The position numbers and the translations under genes were made by a program. The notes below the pieces were generated by a model. That model was not told the origin of the DNA, did not search any database, and saw only the letters and a list, made by a program, of their open reading frames with translations. A stretch of 64,000 bases of DNA from Prosapia bicincta (taxonomy: Eukaryota > Arthropoda > Insecta > Hemiptera > Cercopidae): assembly GCA_036971475.1 (NCBI GenBank), contig JBAIZL010000007.1, forward strand, positions 33,728,002 to 33,792,001, read 5' to 3'. Positions within the stretch are counted from its first letter, which is position 1. Every line of letters starts with the position of its first letter. Shown one piece after another: positions 1 to 14,100 of the stretch.

Positions 1-2144
1 TATACAGTCTTCTACAAGAGTTACAGTGGTAGCTGTTGTACATTCTGTCTCTGATGTACTTTGTGACCCTTCTTGTGTGACAGACAAGGCTTCTGCTGTA
101 CTTGTATCTGATATGAAGCCTGTAGGTTCTGTAGATTTGTCTGTTACTGCAGTCATAGTTTCTTCAGATTTTATTGTTTTTTCAGCTTCAATTGATTCAC
201 ATTTTGAGCTATTTTCATTTTCTGTTGGATTGCATTCTGTACTACTTAAATATTCTGTTGAAACTGGTGATGCATCAATGGAAGTTATAGAGTTTTCTGA
301 TGTGACTGATGAGCTTGTTGCAGTGCTTATTAAATCTTCCACTGTAGCTGGTAAACATATTGTCGAATTTACTCCATTTTCTAAAGTAGCCATCAAAATT
401 GATGTAGGTATTACAGAATTGTCTGACTTGATGGGTAAATTTTGTATTAAGTTTTCTGAAACAGGTATATTTTTGTAGATTTTTTTAATGGTTGGTAATG
501 TAGAACTTATTGATTTTTCTGTTGTAGCTTGTACACCTTCTTCAAGATTTTTTGAATATGTAGTATCAGGTGTACTATTTACAAGCATCATTGACTTTTC
601 TGTTTGGAGTAATATATTTTTTGTAACCATCTGTGTAGATTTTAATTTGACTGGTAAACTTTCTGTGTTACTTGGTAAATTTTCCGCTATAACTGGTAAT
701 TTTTCTGCAGGATCTGCATTATCTGATGAAACTGTTACATTTTTTTCAAGAAACTTTGAGATTTCAAATTTATCAGAATGTCCCACAGTAGCTGCCAAGT
801 TTTCATTAACACTTTCTGTAGCAGCTGAATTTTCTGATGAAATTTTTATATTTTCATCAAGAATTTTTGAGGTTTTTAGTTCAACTGGTAAAAGTTTTGT
901 GACAGTTGTTGAATTTGTAGTTTTAAGTACAAAAGTGTCTGCTGGAATCGTGCTTTTTGATTGAACTAATGAATTTTTCATAATTGTATTTGAAACTGCT
1001 GGTGTGTTTGTTAAACTTTCTCCAACGCTGAACAAAGTTTTAATAGTTGATAAGCCTTCTAACCTATTTGTTGAATTTTCACTTTCAACTGATAAACCTT
1101 CAGAAGAATTTTTGTTTTCTGATAAAGGTAATATATTTTTTGGGAGTATTTTTGAGGGTTCTAATTTTGGTAGTAAAAATTCTTTAACAGTTGTCAAATC
1201 TCTTGGCATGAATTGACTTGCAGTATACGTGTTTTCTACATCAACAGGTTCTTTAATATTCTGATTTTCTATCGCTAGTGTTTTGTTAGAGGTGATCTCT
1301 GGATTCATTTTGTTTGTCGCCAAAGTCGATTGTTCCTCAGTGAATAACTTGAAATGAGTGTTAATTTTATTTCTGTTATTGTATTTGGCAGAAGTGACAG
1401 TATTTGGAAATAATTCCTCTTTATTCAGCTTAGAATTATCTTTCAACATTTTACTTGGATATGTTAAGATGTCGTGCCATTTTAACTCAGTAGTTTTAAA
1501 ATGTTTGGTCTTTAATGTAGTTGCAGAATTTATTTTTGTAAACCCTGCATCATTTCCACTCTTTGTTGGCAGTTTATTCGTTGTCATATGAAGTTTATTT
1601 TTTGTTACTGAATTGTAGATGCTAAGGGGATCTGTGATTTTCACATCAACAAATGTATTTATTTCATCTGTTACTGTAACTTTTAACGCTCCAGAATTAT
1701 CTTTAACATTTGAAGAGTTTACTTTTTCTTCAGTCAATGTTTTATTATTTTTCTTCACCGGTTCACTTTTATTTGTTTTATCTTTAAAGTGTTTTTTGTT
1801 ATTATGATTTGATTTTTTATCGTTACTTTCTTGCATGTTTTTGCTGTGTTCATGTTCTTTTCCAATTACATTTGCTTTACGGTAATTTTTTTCCCGAGAC
1901 ACAAGTTCAGCCATATTATTATAATTTTTTTCATTATATATCAGGTCATCATCATAATAGTCATTTCTGTTGTAATGGTAGCTATTAATATATGCATGTT
2001 TTGTTACTTTTGTCTTAGCTTTTGGTGGTACAGTGTGCCTTTTTGATTTGAATTTAGTACTGCAAACGCGATATCTACGTTGAATACCAAAACCACATGT
2101 TGTACTACACTTTGACCACGGATTCCATTCTGACCATTTACCTC
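1..2144 (-). CDS. Exon: half TSP1 repeat fused to Ser/Thr-rich tail (runs off the window)
   Basis: The acceptor is a T-rich tract ending in AG at 2146-2145. The first two bases complete a Gly codon begun in the previous exon. The frame reads GGKWSEWNPWSKCSTTCGFG and then a basic linker, and stays open to base 1 (about 714 codons). Only the first half of a TSP1 fold (three Trp, three Cys) is present; the partner cysteines never follow. The remainder is low-complexity and rich in Ser, Thr, Asn, Lys and Glu. It contains loosely repeated motifs such as SKILDENIKISSEN, SKFLEKNVTVSSDN and PKNILPLSENK about every 30-100 residues, and many NxS/T sites. It is likely an extended, heavily glycosylated stalk. 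The plus-strand open frames here are shadows of this exon. Confidence 0.8.
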
Positions 2145-5100
2145 CTAAAACAAAAAAAAACTATGAGCCTAAAAATTTAATTACATTAAATCAAAATATA
2201 GTAGAAATTAATAAGTTAGATACCTTTTTTTAATACTAGCCAATATATTACTTTTTCAATATCATATAATACTCTATTGTCTTTGCTATATTGAACAAAG
2301 AAAAGAAACTCAAAACAGATTTGTAGATTTTGTTGTCCATAACATTTGGCAAAAATTAGTATGTTTAATCCTACTATTATGAATTGCATAGTTAAAATTA
2401 ATTTACAAAAAATTAATGAAACATTTTTGTGCACATTAACACATTTAGCACGGTGGCGATATTGGTGATCTCATCAAACTACTGTCTGTTTTTCGTTAGC
2501 TTCCAGCTCTGACGGCAGTGGAGAGCTATGCGGGTTGCATAGCTTGTCATATCATCTAATTATTGAACCCGTTGTTTTCATCTCAATAATTTTATTTCTA
2601 ACATATACAGGTTTATTGGGGACATCAGAATAGTGTATTAGACACTAAAATATTGTTTTATTTATCGGGTCACAAATAAAAAAAAAGAAATAGAAATGAT
2701 AAATTACTGTATGACAAATAATAAAACACAATAAAAAAGACAGAGAAAAAAAGATAATTTACATAAAAATCTAAAGACCCTACTACTAAAACATACTACA
2801 TACCAAAATAAACACTCAACGTTTAACTCGGAATGTTTGTTTCTGATTGTGCCAAAAGTTAACTTGGGACGGTCAGATTTAAAAATTGACTCAGGCACAA
2901 TGTTCTCCAAACTCTTCTGAAGCACTAATATAAAAATCAAACCATTATACAAACACATATCGACACTAGATAAGTTTGAATTAGCCTGGGAGTGAGTGTG
3001 CCGGTGAGGTCGCCGTCTCTAAGAATGTAAGCTGGGTGCCCACCAGCACGCTCTCTATGCTTCGTAAGAGAACCCAGAGCGTGCCAGTACGCTAGCCGTG
3101 CTGAATGTGTTAAGTTATCTCTATCAGAGTTCAGGTTGGCAGCCAGAATGTGTTATTCTCAAAGGCCTCTAAAACCAAACCTTTGCTATCTAGTTCAACA
3201 ATGCATCGTAGCACCCAATACACAGACTAAGGAAGATTCTCAATGTTTTGACTAAGCTTTTTTTACAAATTTTATTTTATTATAATTCTTGAATTTTGTA
3301 GTCCATTACGTTCGGTGAATCTTAATTAATCACTTTAACATTAGTTTATGACTATCCAAATTTTAAATTTGTGAAAACTTACTGACACAGAACGTGATGG
3401 TTTTAAAGGCATTTTTCGTTAGTATTAAAAAGTATGTGTGGTTTGTATTATGTTTGTTTAATATGTTTGTACTTTGTGTGTCTGTAAGTTTCATATTGTT
3501 CTAGTGTGTTGAAATGTGGTCCTTTTTTGTTGATGTGGAGGATTTATAGATTATGGTAAATGTCTGTGTATTTGTGTCCTGTTTCTTTTATGTGATTGTA
3601 AAATGCTGAGTTGGTGTTCTGTTTGTGTTCCTTTACTCTTGCTTAAAAGACCTGTATGTCCAAAATAGAATTTGTTGCATTTGTCGCGGTTTGGTTTGTA
3701 TACTCCTGGAGCTTGTAGTTTATCTTCATTGTTGGTGTTGTGTTGTATTTTGAATTGTACAACACGACAGCAACAACAAAGATAAACTACAAGCACCAGG
3801 CGAATACAAACTAAACTGCGACAAATGCAATAAATGCAACAAATTCTATATTGGACAAACCTGCTACAGCTTTAAGCAAAGAGTAGAGGAATACAAACAG
3901 AACACCAACTCAGCATTTTACAATCACATAAAACAAACAGGACACAAATACACAGACATTTACCATAACCTAGAAATCTTACACATCAACAAAAATGGAT
4001 CATATCTTAACACACTAGAACAATATGAAATTTACAGACACACAAAAACACAAAGTACAAATATATTAAACAAACAAACACAATACAAATCACACATACT
4101 CTTTGATACTATCGAAAACCTGCCTTTAAAACGGTCACCGCTTGACCCGACATCTCTGAAGCAGAAGACTCCGATGAAGATCTTCGCATAACGATCGAAA
4201 ACGTTCTGTCTCAGTAAGTTTCCACAAATTTACAAATTTTAAAGTTCGGATAGTCATAAACTATTGTTATAGTGATTAATTTTGTCATGGGTACATTACT
4301 AGGTTTAAATTTAAAATTTAAGATTATTCAGATAAAATTAATTAATTTTGTTACTAAGAAATATATTGTATAAGAAAGTGTTTGTGTATTATCATATGAT
4401 TCCTTTATTACTACAGATTTATAATTTAAATCCACTTTATCTCTAGTAAGTGAATAAATACAAACTTAAATTCATCAATAAAAGGAAAGAAGAAAGAGTA
4501 TGCATCTGCTAAATGATATTTCATAATGCTAGCATTTGGAGGTAAGAATTGAATCACAAGAGTTCATTAAATGTTATATTTATTCTAACAATAGGTTAGG
4601 TATTATATATTAAATGTTAAAATAAATGGATCTAGAAAAAAAACAGAGAACAGGGAGGTTTGGAGTAAGTTGGATTTGTAATAAGTGACCTGTTTTTAAG
4701 AATTTAAAACCTGTTTATTTATCTGAGAATAAATAAATGTATCCAAACCTTGGGGCGGTCCTTTATAGCAATCTGTTCCAAGACAGGTCTCATAAATACA
4801 ATTGTCTCCTTTGCATTTATACTCACTAGTTGATGGAACAGGTGAGTTACATACTCGACACTGAATCTTTTTACCAGGTCCACATCGAGAGCTGCAGTGT
4901 GACCATTCTCCCCAGCTACTCCATCCACCCAGAACTTAAATCAAACATCAATTGGTGAGTATGTGCTGAAAGTAAGACTAAATGCTATATTCAAGTAAAA
5001 AACTATTTTAAAGAAATGAATAATAATTTCAAGAAATCAGACTTAAGTTTACAAAAAAACATATAGTAGTGAATAATGTAACTGAAATCTTGGAAATGAC

Positions 5101-8100
5101 ATTTATTTTATATCTATTATAAATTTACCAAAGGAAATAATTTTATTTCAATTCACATTAGATTTTTGAAATGTATGATGATAGATTTTTTTATCACACA
5201 CACACACACACAAAATTCTTACTGAAAGATTTATTGATTGATATTTAGGAAATTGTTGGGATAAAATATAAGACAGATATTGACCAGCATACTTGGAAAC
5301 AAATATAGAGTTCGAAGTGTTTTAAAATTTTAGATAAATAAAACAAAATTTAAAATGTAGCAACATATATTTCTATAAATATAACCTGTGTAATATTTTA
5401 CTGTGTTGAAAAAACGTGATGAAAATTACACAAAAACAGATTAGTTTTGTACTTAACCTGGACAACCAGTATTCAACTTCACACACAACAGTGCATTCCA
5501 GAATTTCACCTGCAACAATACCAAAAACAGTTTTTATGTTTATAGTATACTGCCAAGTAATAAATTGATATTGTATTATGTGATAAACTGTTATTGTAAA
5601 GTATATTTCACTTTACTTGTTTTTTTTTTAATAATCTGCTACACAAAATTTCCTTGTTTTTTCAGTATATAATTATCTCTAGTTTGTTTTCTCCCAATAA
5701 AGTCAGTCCTCTAATTATGGTTGCACACTTGATGAAAAAAATTACCTTTTTTAAAATTCCTACTATTAGTTTACTCTCCATCTAGTGACGGAGGAATATT
5801 ACTTTAGATTTGGTCTTTCGAATTCTCCAATCTGTGCACTTTGTGAGGGTGAAGATGAAAGCGTAAAGCACATTTTGTTTGACTGCACGTACCCCATACC
5901 AATGAGGGACTTTCTGAGAGCCGAAGTGGGAAACATGGAAAGATATTCTCATAAACAAGAAGCATTGGGTGCATAATATTCATATTTAGGCCTATACCTT
6001 GTCCAAATTTTTAATTGTTAATAAAATATTTTTCATTTGTCCACTCGAGCTTCAAATACATTTTTTAAAACTTTTAATGGATGATACAATAATAATACAG
6101 TTTTTTCTGTATTAGATATTTAGCAATACATAAATTTATGAATAAATACAAAATTTATTCGCCAAAATACTGCTGGAGTAGACCATATATTTGCTCCATC
6201 CCATCTGGCATTAAGTAAGTGATAATATATGATTTCCTAATACATCATTTTTTATGAAATAGGTTATGTTGTTTAACAGGTGTTTTAAAACCAACACTAT
6301 ATTATTTTATTTATTGCAAGTTATTAAATAAAATATTATTATTCAATATTTTTATAATTGAATTAATATATTAATTTATATTTTATTAAATTATGTTATT
6401 ATAAATTCATTTAAGTCTATTTCCTTGTATATTTGTATCGGTATTTTAATTAAAAATATCCTTTTGTTTGTTTGTTACTTTTTCAAACCCTACTATCAGT
6501 TCACACTCTCCCCATTTTAGATTAGCAGTATCAACAATCCAAAAAAAAGCAAAAAGAAACTACCATATATTTGCTACTATTATATGAGATTAAAAATGAA
6601 TGAAAACAATAAACTAAATAAACAAACTGGAATAACAGTATCGACCCATGCTTTACAAACGGACAATACAAAAGAAAAACGAAAAGAAACTACAACACAA
6701 CGCCAGCAGTAATTAGAGAAAGAAAAACAAAGCACAAAGAAAAAATAGCAAATGAAACAGAAGCGGGTGCCGACGCTTAGATAAATGAAATCAAAGATTA
6801 CAAGACTCATTTCAAAGAGCAGGGCGAAATTCGATTACAACAAAAAGTAACTGAAATAAAATTATTTTTTGTAGACCTAAATAAAAGTTGACTTTATTAT
6901 TTTTTTTAATAACTTGTTTTTAAGTACATTTATTACTAAAGTCTACTTATGAGAAAAAAACAAGGTACTTTTTTTATACATTTGTTATGTTTGAGTAATC
7001 ATTGGTGGAACTTCTTGCTGCTTACAGTTCCAACAATTGCAGTTCTGTTAGAAGGGATCTATCACGCACCACTGGTGTTTATGACTAGTTGGAGATATTA
7101 TTTAGATCATTCTCTTTATGCATGCTGATGGACTATTTCTATAGGGTAAGGTACATTTGGGTTGAGTCGCAGCATAAATATTCACTTTCAAAATTACACT
7201 TCCAAGTCAATTACAGAAAATATTTTATCCCATCTCAATCAGCCTTACATGAAATATAGACCTACAACTTAAATCTGCAGTATCCAAAAAGCCTTACAAA
7301 CATTATATCCCCAACACAGTTCATGAGTTCATGTACCTCTCGGCAAAGCCTGAAACTGCTCTAGCTTAAAGTGGGATTTTTTTATATAGATATATGCTTT
7401 ATCCTGACTATATTTATTTGATCTGTTATGACAGAAAAACTGGAAGCCAAGATACAAAAAAATATGACTTTGGGATCATGGTTGATTTCATAACAGGCTG
7501 CATGAAAATCCTCACATAAAAGGACTCAACTACAAGAAAAAAACATAATGATTAAGAAATAAATTTTGTGTTTGTATTCCTAAATAATATTTATTTTAAA
7601 ACTGGATTAAACTTTTAGATATTCAAATTTTCTTAAGAGTTTTTAATTTTCTGAATTTCCTGTTTCTTAAGGTTATTCTGTATTAATTTTATGGTTTTAT
7701 TACATGATTTCTGAAAATCTTTTAATCAAACATTTGCAAAAGTTTAGCCTTTTAATGCTGGCAAATTATAAGAACTTTTTTGTAAAGTTTTCATCTAAAT
7801 AAAATATAAACTTGTTTTTAATAAACTATTGACTAAGAATATTTTTAAAATTTTGAAAATTGTGGAGATTAAAAACATATAAAATAATGATAGGGAAGAA
7901 AGCTGAATCAATCTGGCTAAGCAGACATAAAGTTACCTAATTTATAGAATTATATTGTGCAATTAAAATAACATACTTGTTAAACATTCTGGGTGATGTC
8001 TTAATATAGTTTTCAAAGTATATTCTGTCACATAATTTATATGATCCTACTAAAAACTGTATTTCAGGAATGTAACTCTTTATATGCAATTTTTTATAGT

Positions 8101-11100
8101 TTTTCAATTTCCTCTATTAGTTCACACTCTCCTTATACATATCTTGTTCAAATTTTCAATCGTTAATAAAATACTTTTACTAAAACACTTGTAAATATTT
8201 ACAAACTTGCCTATAGTAGCATTTACTTATATTTGTTGAGGACACCCATTTCAGGAGATGTGTCCCATTGTTAACTCAGACCGTAACTGATCTCAAGGTT
8301 TTCGTAGGTTAGGGTATTAGGGAGGGGGTGGGATATTATGGTGGTTTAGGTATACTTTGTAAGTATTAGGAGTTATGATGTCAAAAAGTGTGTGTCAACA
8401 AATCACACCCACACCACAATAATATCCCCCCCCCCCCTAATACCTTAGCCTACGAAAACCTTGAGATCAGTTACGGTCTGAGTTGACAATGGGACACATC
8501 TCCCGAAACGGCCGTCTTCATCAAATATAAGTAAGTGCTACTATAGGCAAGTTTATAAATATTTACAAGTGTTTTATTCGTCCACTTAAAGTTCAAATGC
8601 ATTTTTTTAAACTTGTAGTGGATGACACTTGAAGTTAATACTGTATTTAAAAATATTAATTCATTAATTAAATTTAATAATGAATTAATTTTAGTCTTAT
8701 AGGAAAGAAAAACTTTTCATAAAAGGGGCAAAGTATGCAATAATAGTTATTCATTCCATTTGGCTTAAAATAAGTGATAGCATTAAATTTCATAAAACAG
8801 CTGATTTTAAGTTATGGGTTATGTTGTAGAAAATCTATAAGTAATGTTACTTTATTAATATTAATTGTAATTATTTAATAAAACTAACTAAAATGAAATG
8901 TTCTTTGTTGAATTAAGTAGGAATTGACTTTAATTTTTTTTTTGTACTACTGGTATATCTTCTACTTGTATTATAACAAGAGATTCAATCCTAACCCTAT
9001 AAAAAATAGTATAAGTTTATAATTAAATTAAAATGTGTAAAAATAGACTTACAGCTGATTCAGACAAAATATTGGTTATGGTGTCAAATGGACAATGTAA
9101 AGCCAAACACTTAGTAACAATTGCTGGAAAAGTGTTGTTGAACTCAAGTAATACTTTCAGTTGGCTGTATCTGATTGAATCATTCACCAGCAAATTGTCA
9201 TATTCTTCTAAACTGCAAGCTGAAAACAGAAAGTTAATGTCTGTTTCTTCCTTTATACAAATATGTTAAACTATATTATAAAAATACTATCATGTATGAT
9301 ACATATATTTTTCACAATATTACTTTTCTTGTATTCTATTTTGTTATTATTCTTGTATCCAATGAGCACATCAAACGCAACAAAACAACAGATATAGTAG
9401 TCTTGCTAAGAGCATTTACTAATGATTTTATATAGTTATTTACTTTACCCATAATTCTTAAAAACGTAATATAGTGACAACTGTCCTGATAAACAGTTGT
9501 TATTTACAGTAACATTTAATTTAACACTTCAGTAGTCGCGTGGAGTCGCCTGGGATCCCAGACGTTTTGTTTTGTGTTTGTTTTTGCTTTGCATCGCTAC
9601 ATGACCTTGACAGTCTCAGTAACTTCTCCCTCACTATTTCTGAGTATGTTAGTGTCGCGGCAACTTCTTTTATCTCCAGCCAGTTGAGTTAGAAACGTTT
9701 GAAGGGAAAGCTGCACTGCTTGGGGGACAGAAGGACCCCGCATGACTACTCTCGTTACTGGTTGTTTCAACAAGTTTTTTTTTTTTTAGTTCTATATTTT
9801 AACCTGTGCAATTTCGGGACATGATCGGGAACAATTACAAGTATGTTTAGAACGCAATCAAAAACAATTACGCATTTGGTTGGACAAAACTATGATTGAT
9901 AATGAGGAAATATTGGGACCTGATGATCCTGACAAAACAGAAGAGGACTTCGTCGATGTAAATGTTTCCAGGAGTGATGAGCTGGATGATGGTGATAATT
10001 AGAGCGAGAATGATAATGACAACAACGAATAAGAGGAAACCTATTATAATAACAGACCATAATAACACGAATTCGGCGTTGTTAGATGTACTGGATAAGA
10101 TGTGTCACCAATATGATGTAATCCGGAATTCCATAAGATGGCCTTTTTTCCTAGTAATCTATTATATTGATACTAGTCAATATTACTGACTGAATAAATA
10201 TCACATTTCGTCGTTTTTAGGACGACTGTATGAATTTATCGCCCACCACGGTGGTTTAGGAGCAGAGACTCTGACTAGTAAGTTAATAGGTAATAACTAT
10301 AAAATTTCACCAAGTCATTGCAATACTATGTTAGGAGATATTATTCTCATAAATGAAGAACCAGTTCGAATTATATGGGCAAGAAGACCGGAATACTGAG
10401 TGGGGTCAAAAAAGACCCCACGCGAGCACTCACGTCACGATAAGAGGCGTGGGTACTGGAGTGTTAATGTGTTGACACACGTTAATATGTGTCACTTGTG
10501 TCACATGTATCACTTGATTAACTTTTGCCAGGGTGGTGGCAGTTAATGATGCCCTTTCATGATGAACAATTTCTGTCCTTAGTATAGCTGACAAGAAAAT
10601 TTTAGAAATTGCCAGTAGAGTTTGTTTTGTTTAGTTTGATCTCAGCTCTACACAATGAAGTATGGTTTCAGAATTGTTGCCACAAGTCAACAAATAGTAT
10701 CTTCTCACGCAAGACAACTCTACACAGCACTCTTTGGTAATTTAAATTTGTTTAAAAGTAAAATTGTGTCTTAAATACCTTGAATAATTGTATGTTAAAC
10801 TAATAGTTAGTATTTATTAGTTAATTTTGTGTGCAACAGTTATAAAACTTTAGGTTTAGAACATGAAAATTGTTGAATCTTCAAAATAAAATTGCATATC
10901 CAGTTTTTTTTCCATTTACATTTAGCCTAATTGTTGAATAAAGTTCCAAAGCTCAAAAATGCATTTTTGAGTCATAAACCCTTTTTTTATTAATTAGAAC
11001 CTAAATTCTACTGTTTATAATATTAAAAACCCAATATTTAAGGTACACAGAAATTATTTACAAACGCAACACACAGTGACACAAACTATTTACTAGCACT

Positions 11101-14100
11101 ATAATTAAGCAACAAGTAGAGGTTTAGCTTTGTAAAAAAAAGAAATGTTTCATAGATGACACCCCTTCAACTGAGGTAAAAAGCTATTATCTCACATAAA
11201 TGAAATAGATTGAAAAATTTCACATCACAAAATTCTTTAATAAAACCAAACCATAAATATTCTTGACCTTATGACAATGAAAACCTCTATACTAAACCAT
11301 TCCATCAAAATAATTATATAACAAAATAACAATAATAAAAACACAAATATAAACTAAACACAACACTTAAAACCTACAATTTAACATAAATAGAATTTAA
11401 GATTATATATATTAAAAAAGTAACATTGTCTACCAACAATATCAATAAAAAAAATCAATGCAGGAAAATGCCTAGCCTATAGCCACAGAAATGTATACAA
11501 TACACTAATTTTTTCTATGTACAAAATACAAAAATATCCTAGCAGGAGGAAAAGAATAAAAGCAATCAGAATTATATGAACACAATCTCAACACGGCCTG
11601 AAATATAGTCACCCTGAACCTAAACATCAGGTTAGTTGTTGCTATACAATATCAAGAGTGCAGTGGTACAATATATTACAAAAATATAGGTAAAAAACTC
11701 CCAAAACCACAAAAATTAATAAAAAAATAATTAAAATAAGTTACCTACGAATAAATCCTTATGTACATTTCGATGACAAAGTCATCATCTTCAGAGGTTC
11801 CTATTACAAAAGTACAATCTAGAATACAAAAAAATTAACAAACTAGACTGACCTAGATTGTACTTTTGTAATAGGAACCTCTGAAGATGGTGACTTTGTC
11901 ATCGAAATGTACATAAGGATTTATTCTTAGGTAACTTATTTTAGTTATTTTTTTATCAATGTTTGTGGTTTTGGGGTTTTTTAACCTATATTTTTGTACT
12001 TACTTGTTACTATTTAAAGCAATCTGAAACGCAGCACATTACCAACAAAAAGACAATGCCAACCACTATGTTCATACAAACTGAACTAGAGATTGGGAAA
12101 AATTCTGCTTTGGACAAAAAAATACTATAATTTCCTTAATAACGATTTAAAGAACACATGCACTCAATTAAAAACTATGCACTATTCAAATAATAAGAGA
12201 GGCCACCATTTTTAAACATCAACAAACCACTAAATCTTCCACATATCAAAATAAAAATTTTAAATACAGTAATATTAAATTTACAAACATAACAGAACAT
12301 AAAGTAAGAACATAGCAGATGAGCAAATCCAGTATAAATTACATGCACTCCTTGATTACATTATTAACCCTTAACTACCACCCTTGTGCCTGACAGGCAG
12401 TGGTACCTATGGGGTTGCTTAGTTTCTCCCCCCCCCTTCAAGGTCATGGAGTTCGGTAGCTTCCTATTTAGTAATTCCTTTCATGACGTCAGTGTTGTTT
12501 GCGCTATTTTGTGTATTGTAATAGTTTTATAATAATATGAAACTTCAGTTGTGCCTCGCCGACACGACATCTGTATTTGTGATACATTTTAACTTTTGTG
12601 GTATTTTTTGTTTTTTTCTTATTTATGTGTCATTATCGTATTTAATTACCTAAATTGAAAAAATGGATTGACCTGGACCTTCTGGATTAAAAAGGAAACT
12701 AATTTCAACTAATGAGACTCAAGGAGTAGAAATAAAAGTGATTTTGAAGATATAATCAGTGGCAGGTTAGCCAAAGAAGACAGTGGTTCAGGTACTGCAT
12801 CTAATGAAGAACTTTTAGAAGGCACCAAAGAGAATAGGGGAACTGTGCAAAAGAGTGAAGAAGTAATTGAGCAAAGAGATCATGATACCGAATCTCAACA
12901 AAGTGCACCAGACAGTGAAGATGATTTCAAAGAATTGCAACCTCCAGAAATTTACAATTTTGTCTATTTGTATAGAAAAATTATTATAAACAATGTAAAA
13001 TCTGTCCGGCAACAAAAAATAGAAAGAGAAGTAACACTAGAATATTCTGAGCCGCTGTGTAAAGACTGCAGTCGAAAATGAGTTATTATTTCTAATGTTA
13101 GTTTCCATATATAAAACTTACAATCTGTCAAATGTTATCTTGTACATAAAGTTAAGTCTGTACAATCAGTGAACGAGAAATAATTAGTATATGTTAATTA
13201 TCGTGCGATTATAAGCCTTTTTAGCTAAGCTGCACTAAGATCTATAGAAGGTAAGACTGCAGTTTTCATTCTTGAATTTTGTAGTTCATTACGTTCGGCG
13301 AATCTTATTAATCACTTAAACAATAGTTTATGACTATCCGAACTTTATATTTAGTAAATTTGTTAAAACTTACTGAGACAGAATGTTTTCGATCGCTATG
13401 TGCCGATCTTCATCAGTGTCTTCTGCTTCAATATCTCCAAGCAGAAGACATTGATGAAGATCGGCACATAGCAATTGAAAACGTTCTGTCTCAGTAAGTT
13501 TTAACAAATTTACTAAATATAAAGTTCGGATAGTCATAAACTATTGTTTAAGTGATTAATACAATTTTCAATTAGTAAATAAAAAATAAATGACCTCATA
13601 AAATTATGTTTACCCTAGTCACTAGCAATCGGAATATATTTATAAAACAACTTTTATAAAGTAAATGGAAGATAAATTGTTAAACCACACAATAAATCAC
13701 ACCTAGACCCTTCGTGCCTGTGAGGTACAACGGCGGCGTTAGTAATGTGACAGAAATTGCAGGATGGTAGTTGAAGGTTAAACAACTATCTTTGAAACAA
13801 GTGCCTTCCAGCTCAACAATTCATTCTGACAGGCAACCTAAACAGAATATAATTGCCTAGAACAGAAAAAAATATTTTCCCTTTAAAAAGAAAAACTTTA
13901 AGTATAAACTCTTGAATTTTGTAGTCCATTATGTTCAATGAAACCTAATTAATCACTTTAACATTAGTTTATGACTATAAAAACTTTAATTTTGTAAATT
14001 TGTAAAAACCTAATGAGATAGAACAATTTCGATCCCTCTGTGGCAATCTTCATCGGTGTCTTCTGCTCGGCCTAACAACTCCAAGCAGAAGACGTTGATG

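Larger units (their letters stand above)
12364..13781 (+). mobile_element. piggyBac-like derivative with TTAA borders and internal deletion
   Basis: TTAA at 12364-12367 and 13778-13781. The termini match: CCCTTAACTACCACCC on the left and CCTTCAACTACCATCC (reverse) on the right. Inside, an acidic transposase N-terminus is joined directly to a short Cys-containing C-terminus. A PLE foldback (13262-13560) is nested near its right end. Confidence 0.82.

Noticed and set aside
26..1807. Five plus-strand open frames of 62-158 codons
   Set aside because: They are antisense shadows of the long TSP1-gene exon, whose minus frame is open throughout and joins upstream exons in phase.
4719..4928. Minus frame starting MDGVAGENGHTAALD
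   Set aside because: Wrong frame of the second TSP1 exon; the other frame gives the Trp/Cys pattern and correct splice phases.
9033..9269. Plus frame of 78 codons
   Set aside because: Antisense of the spacer exon 9219-9053, which has good splice sites and matching phase.
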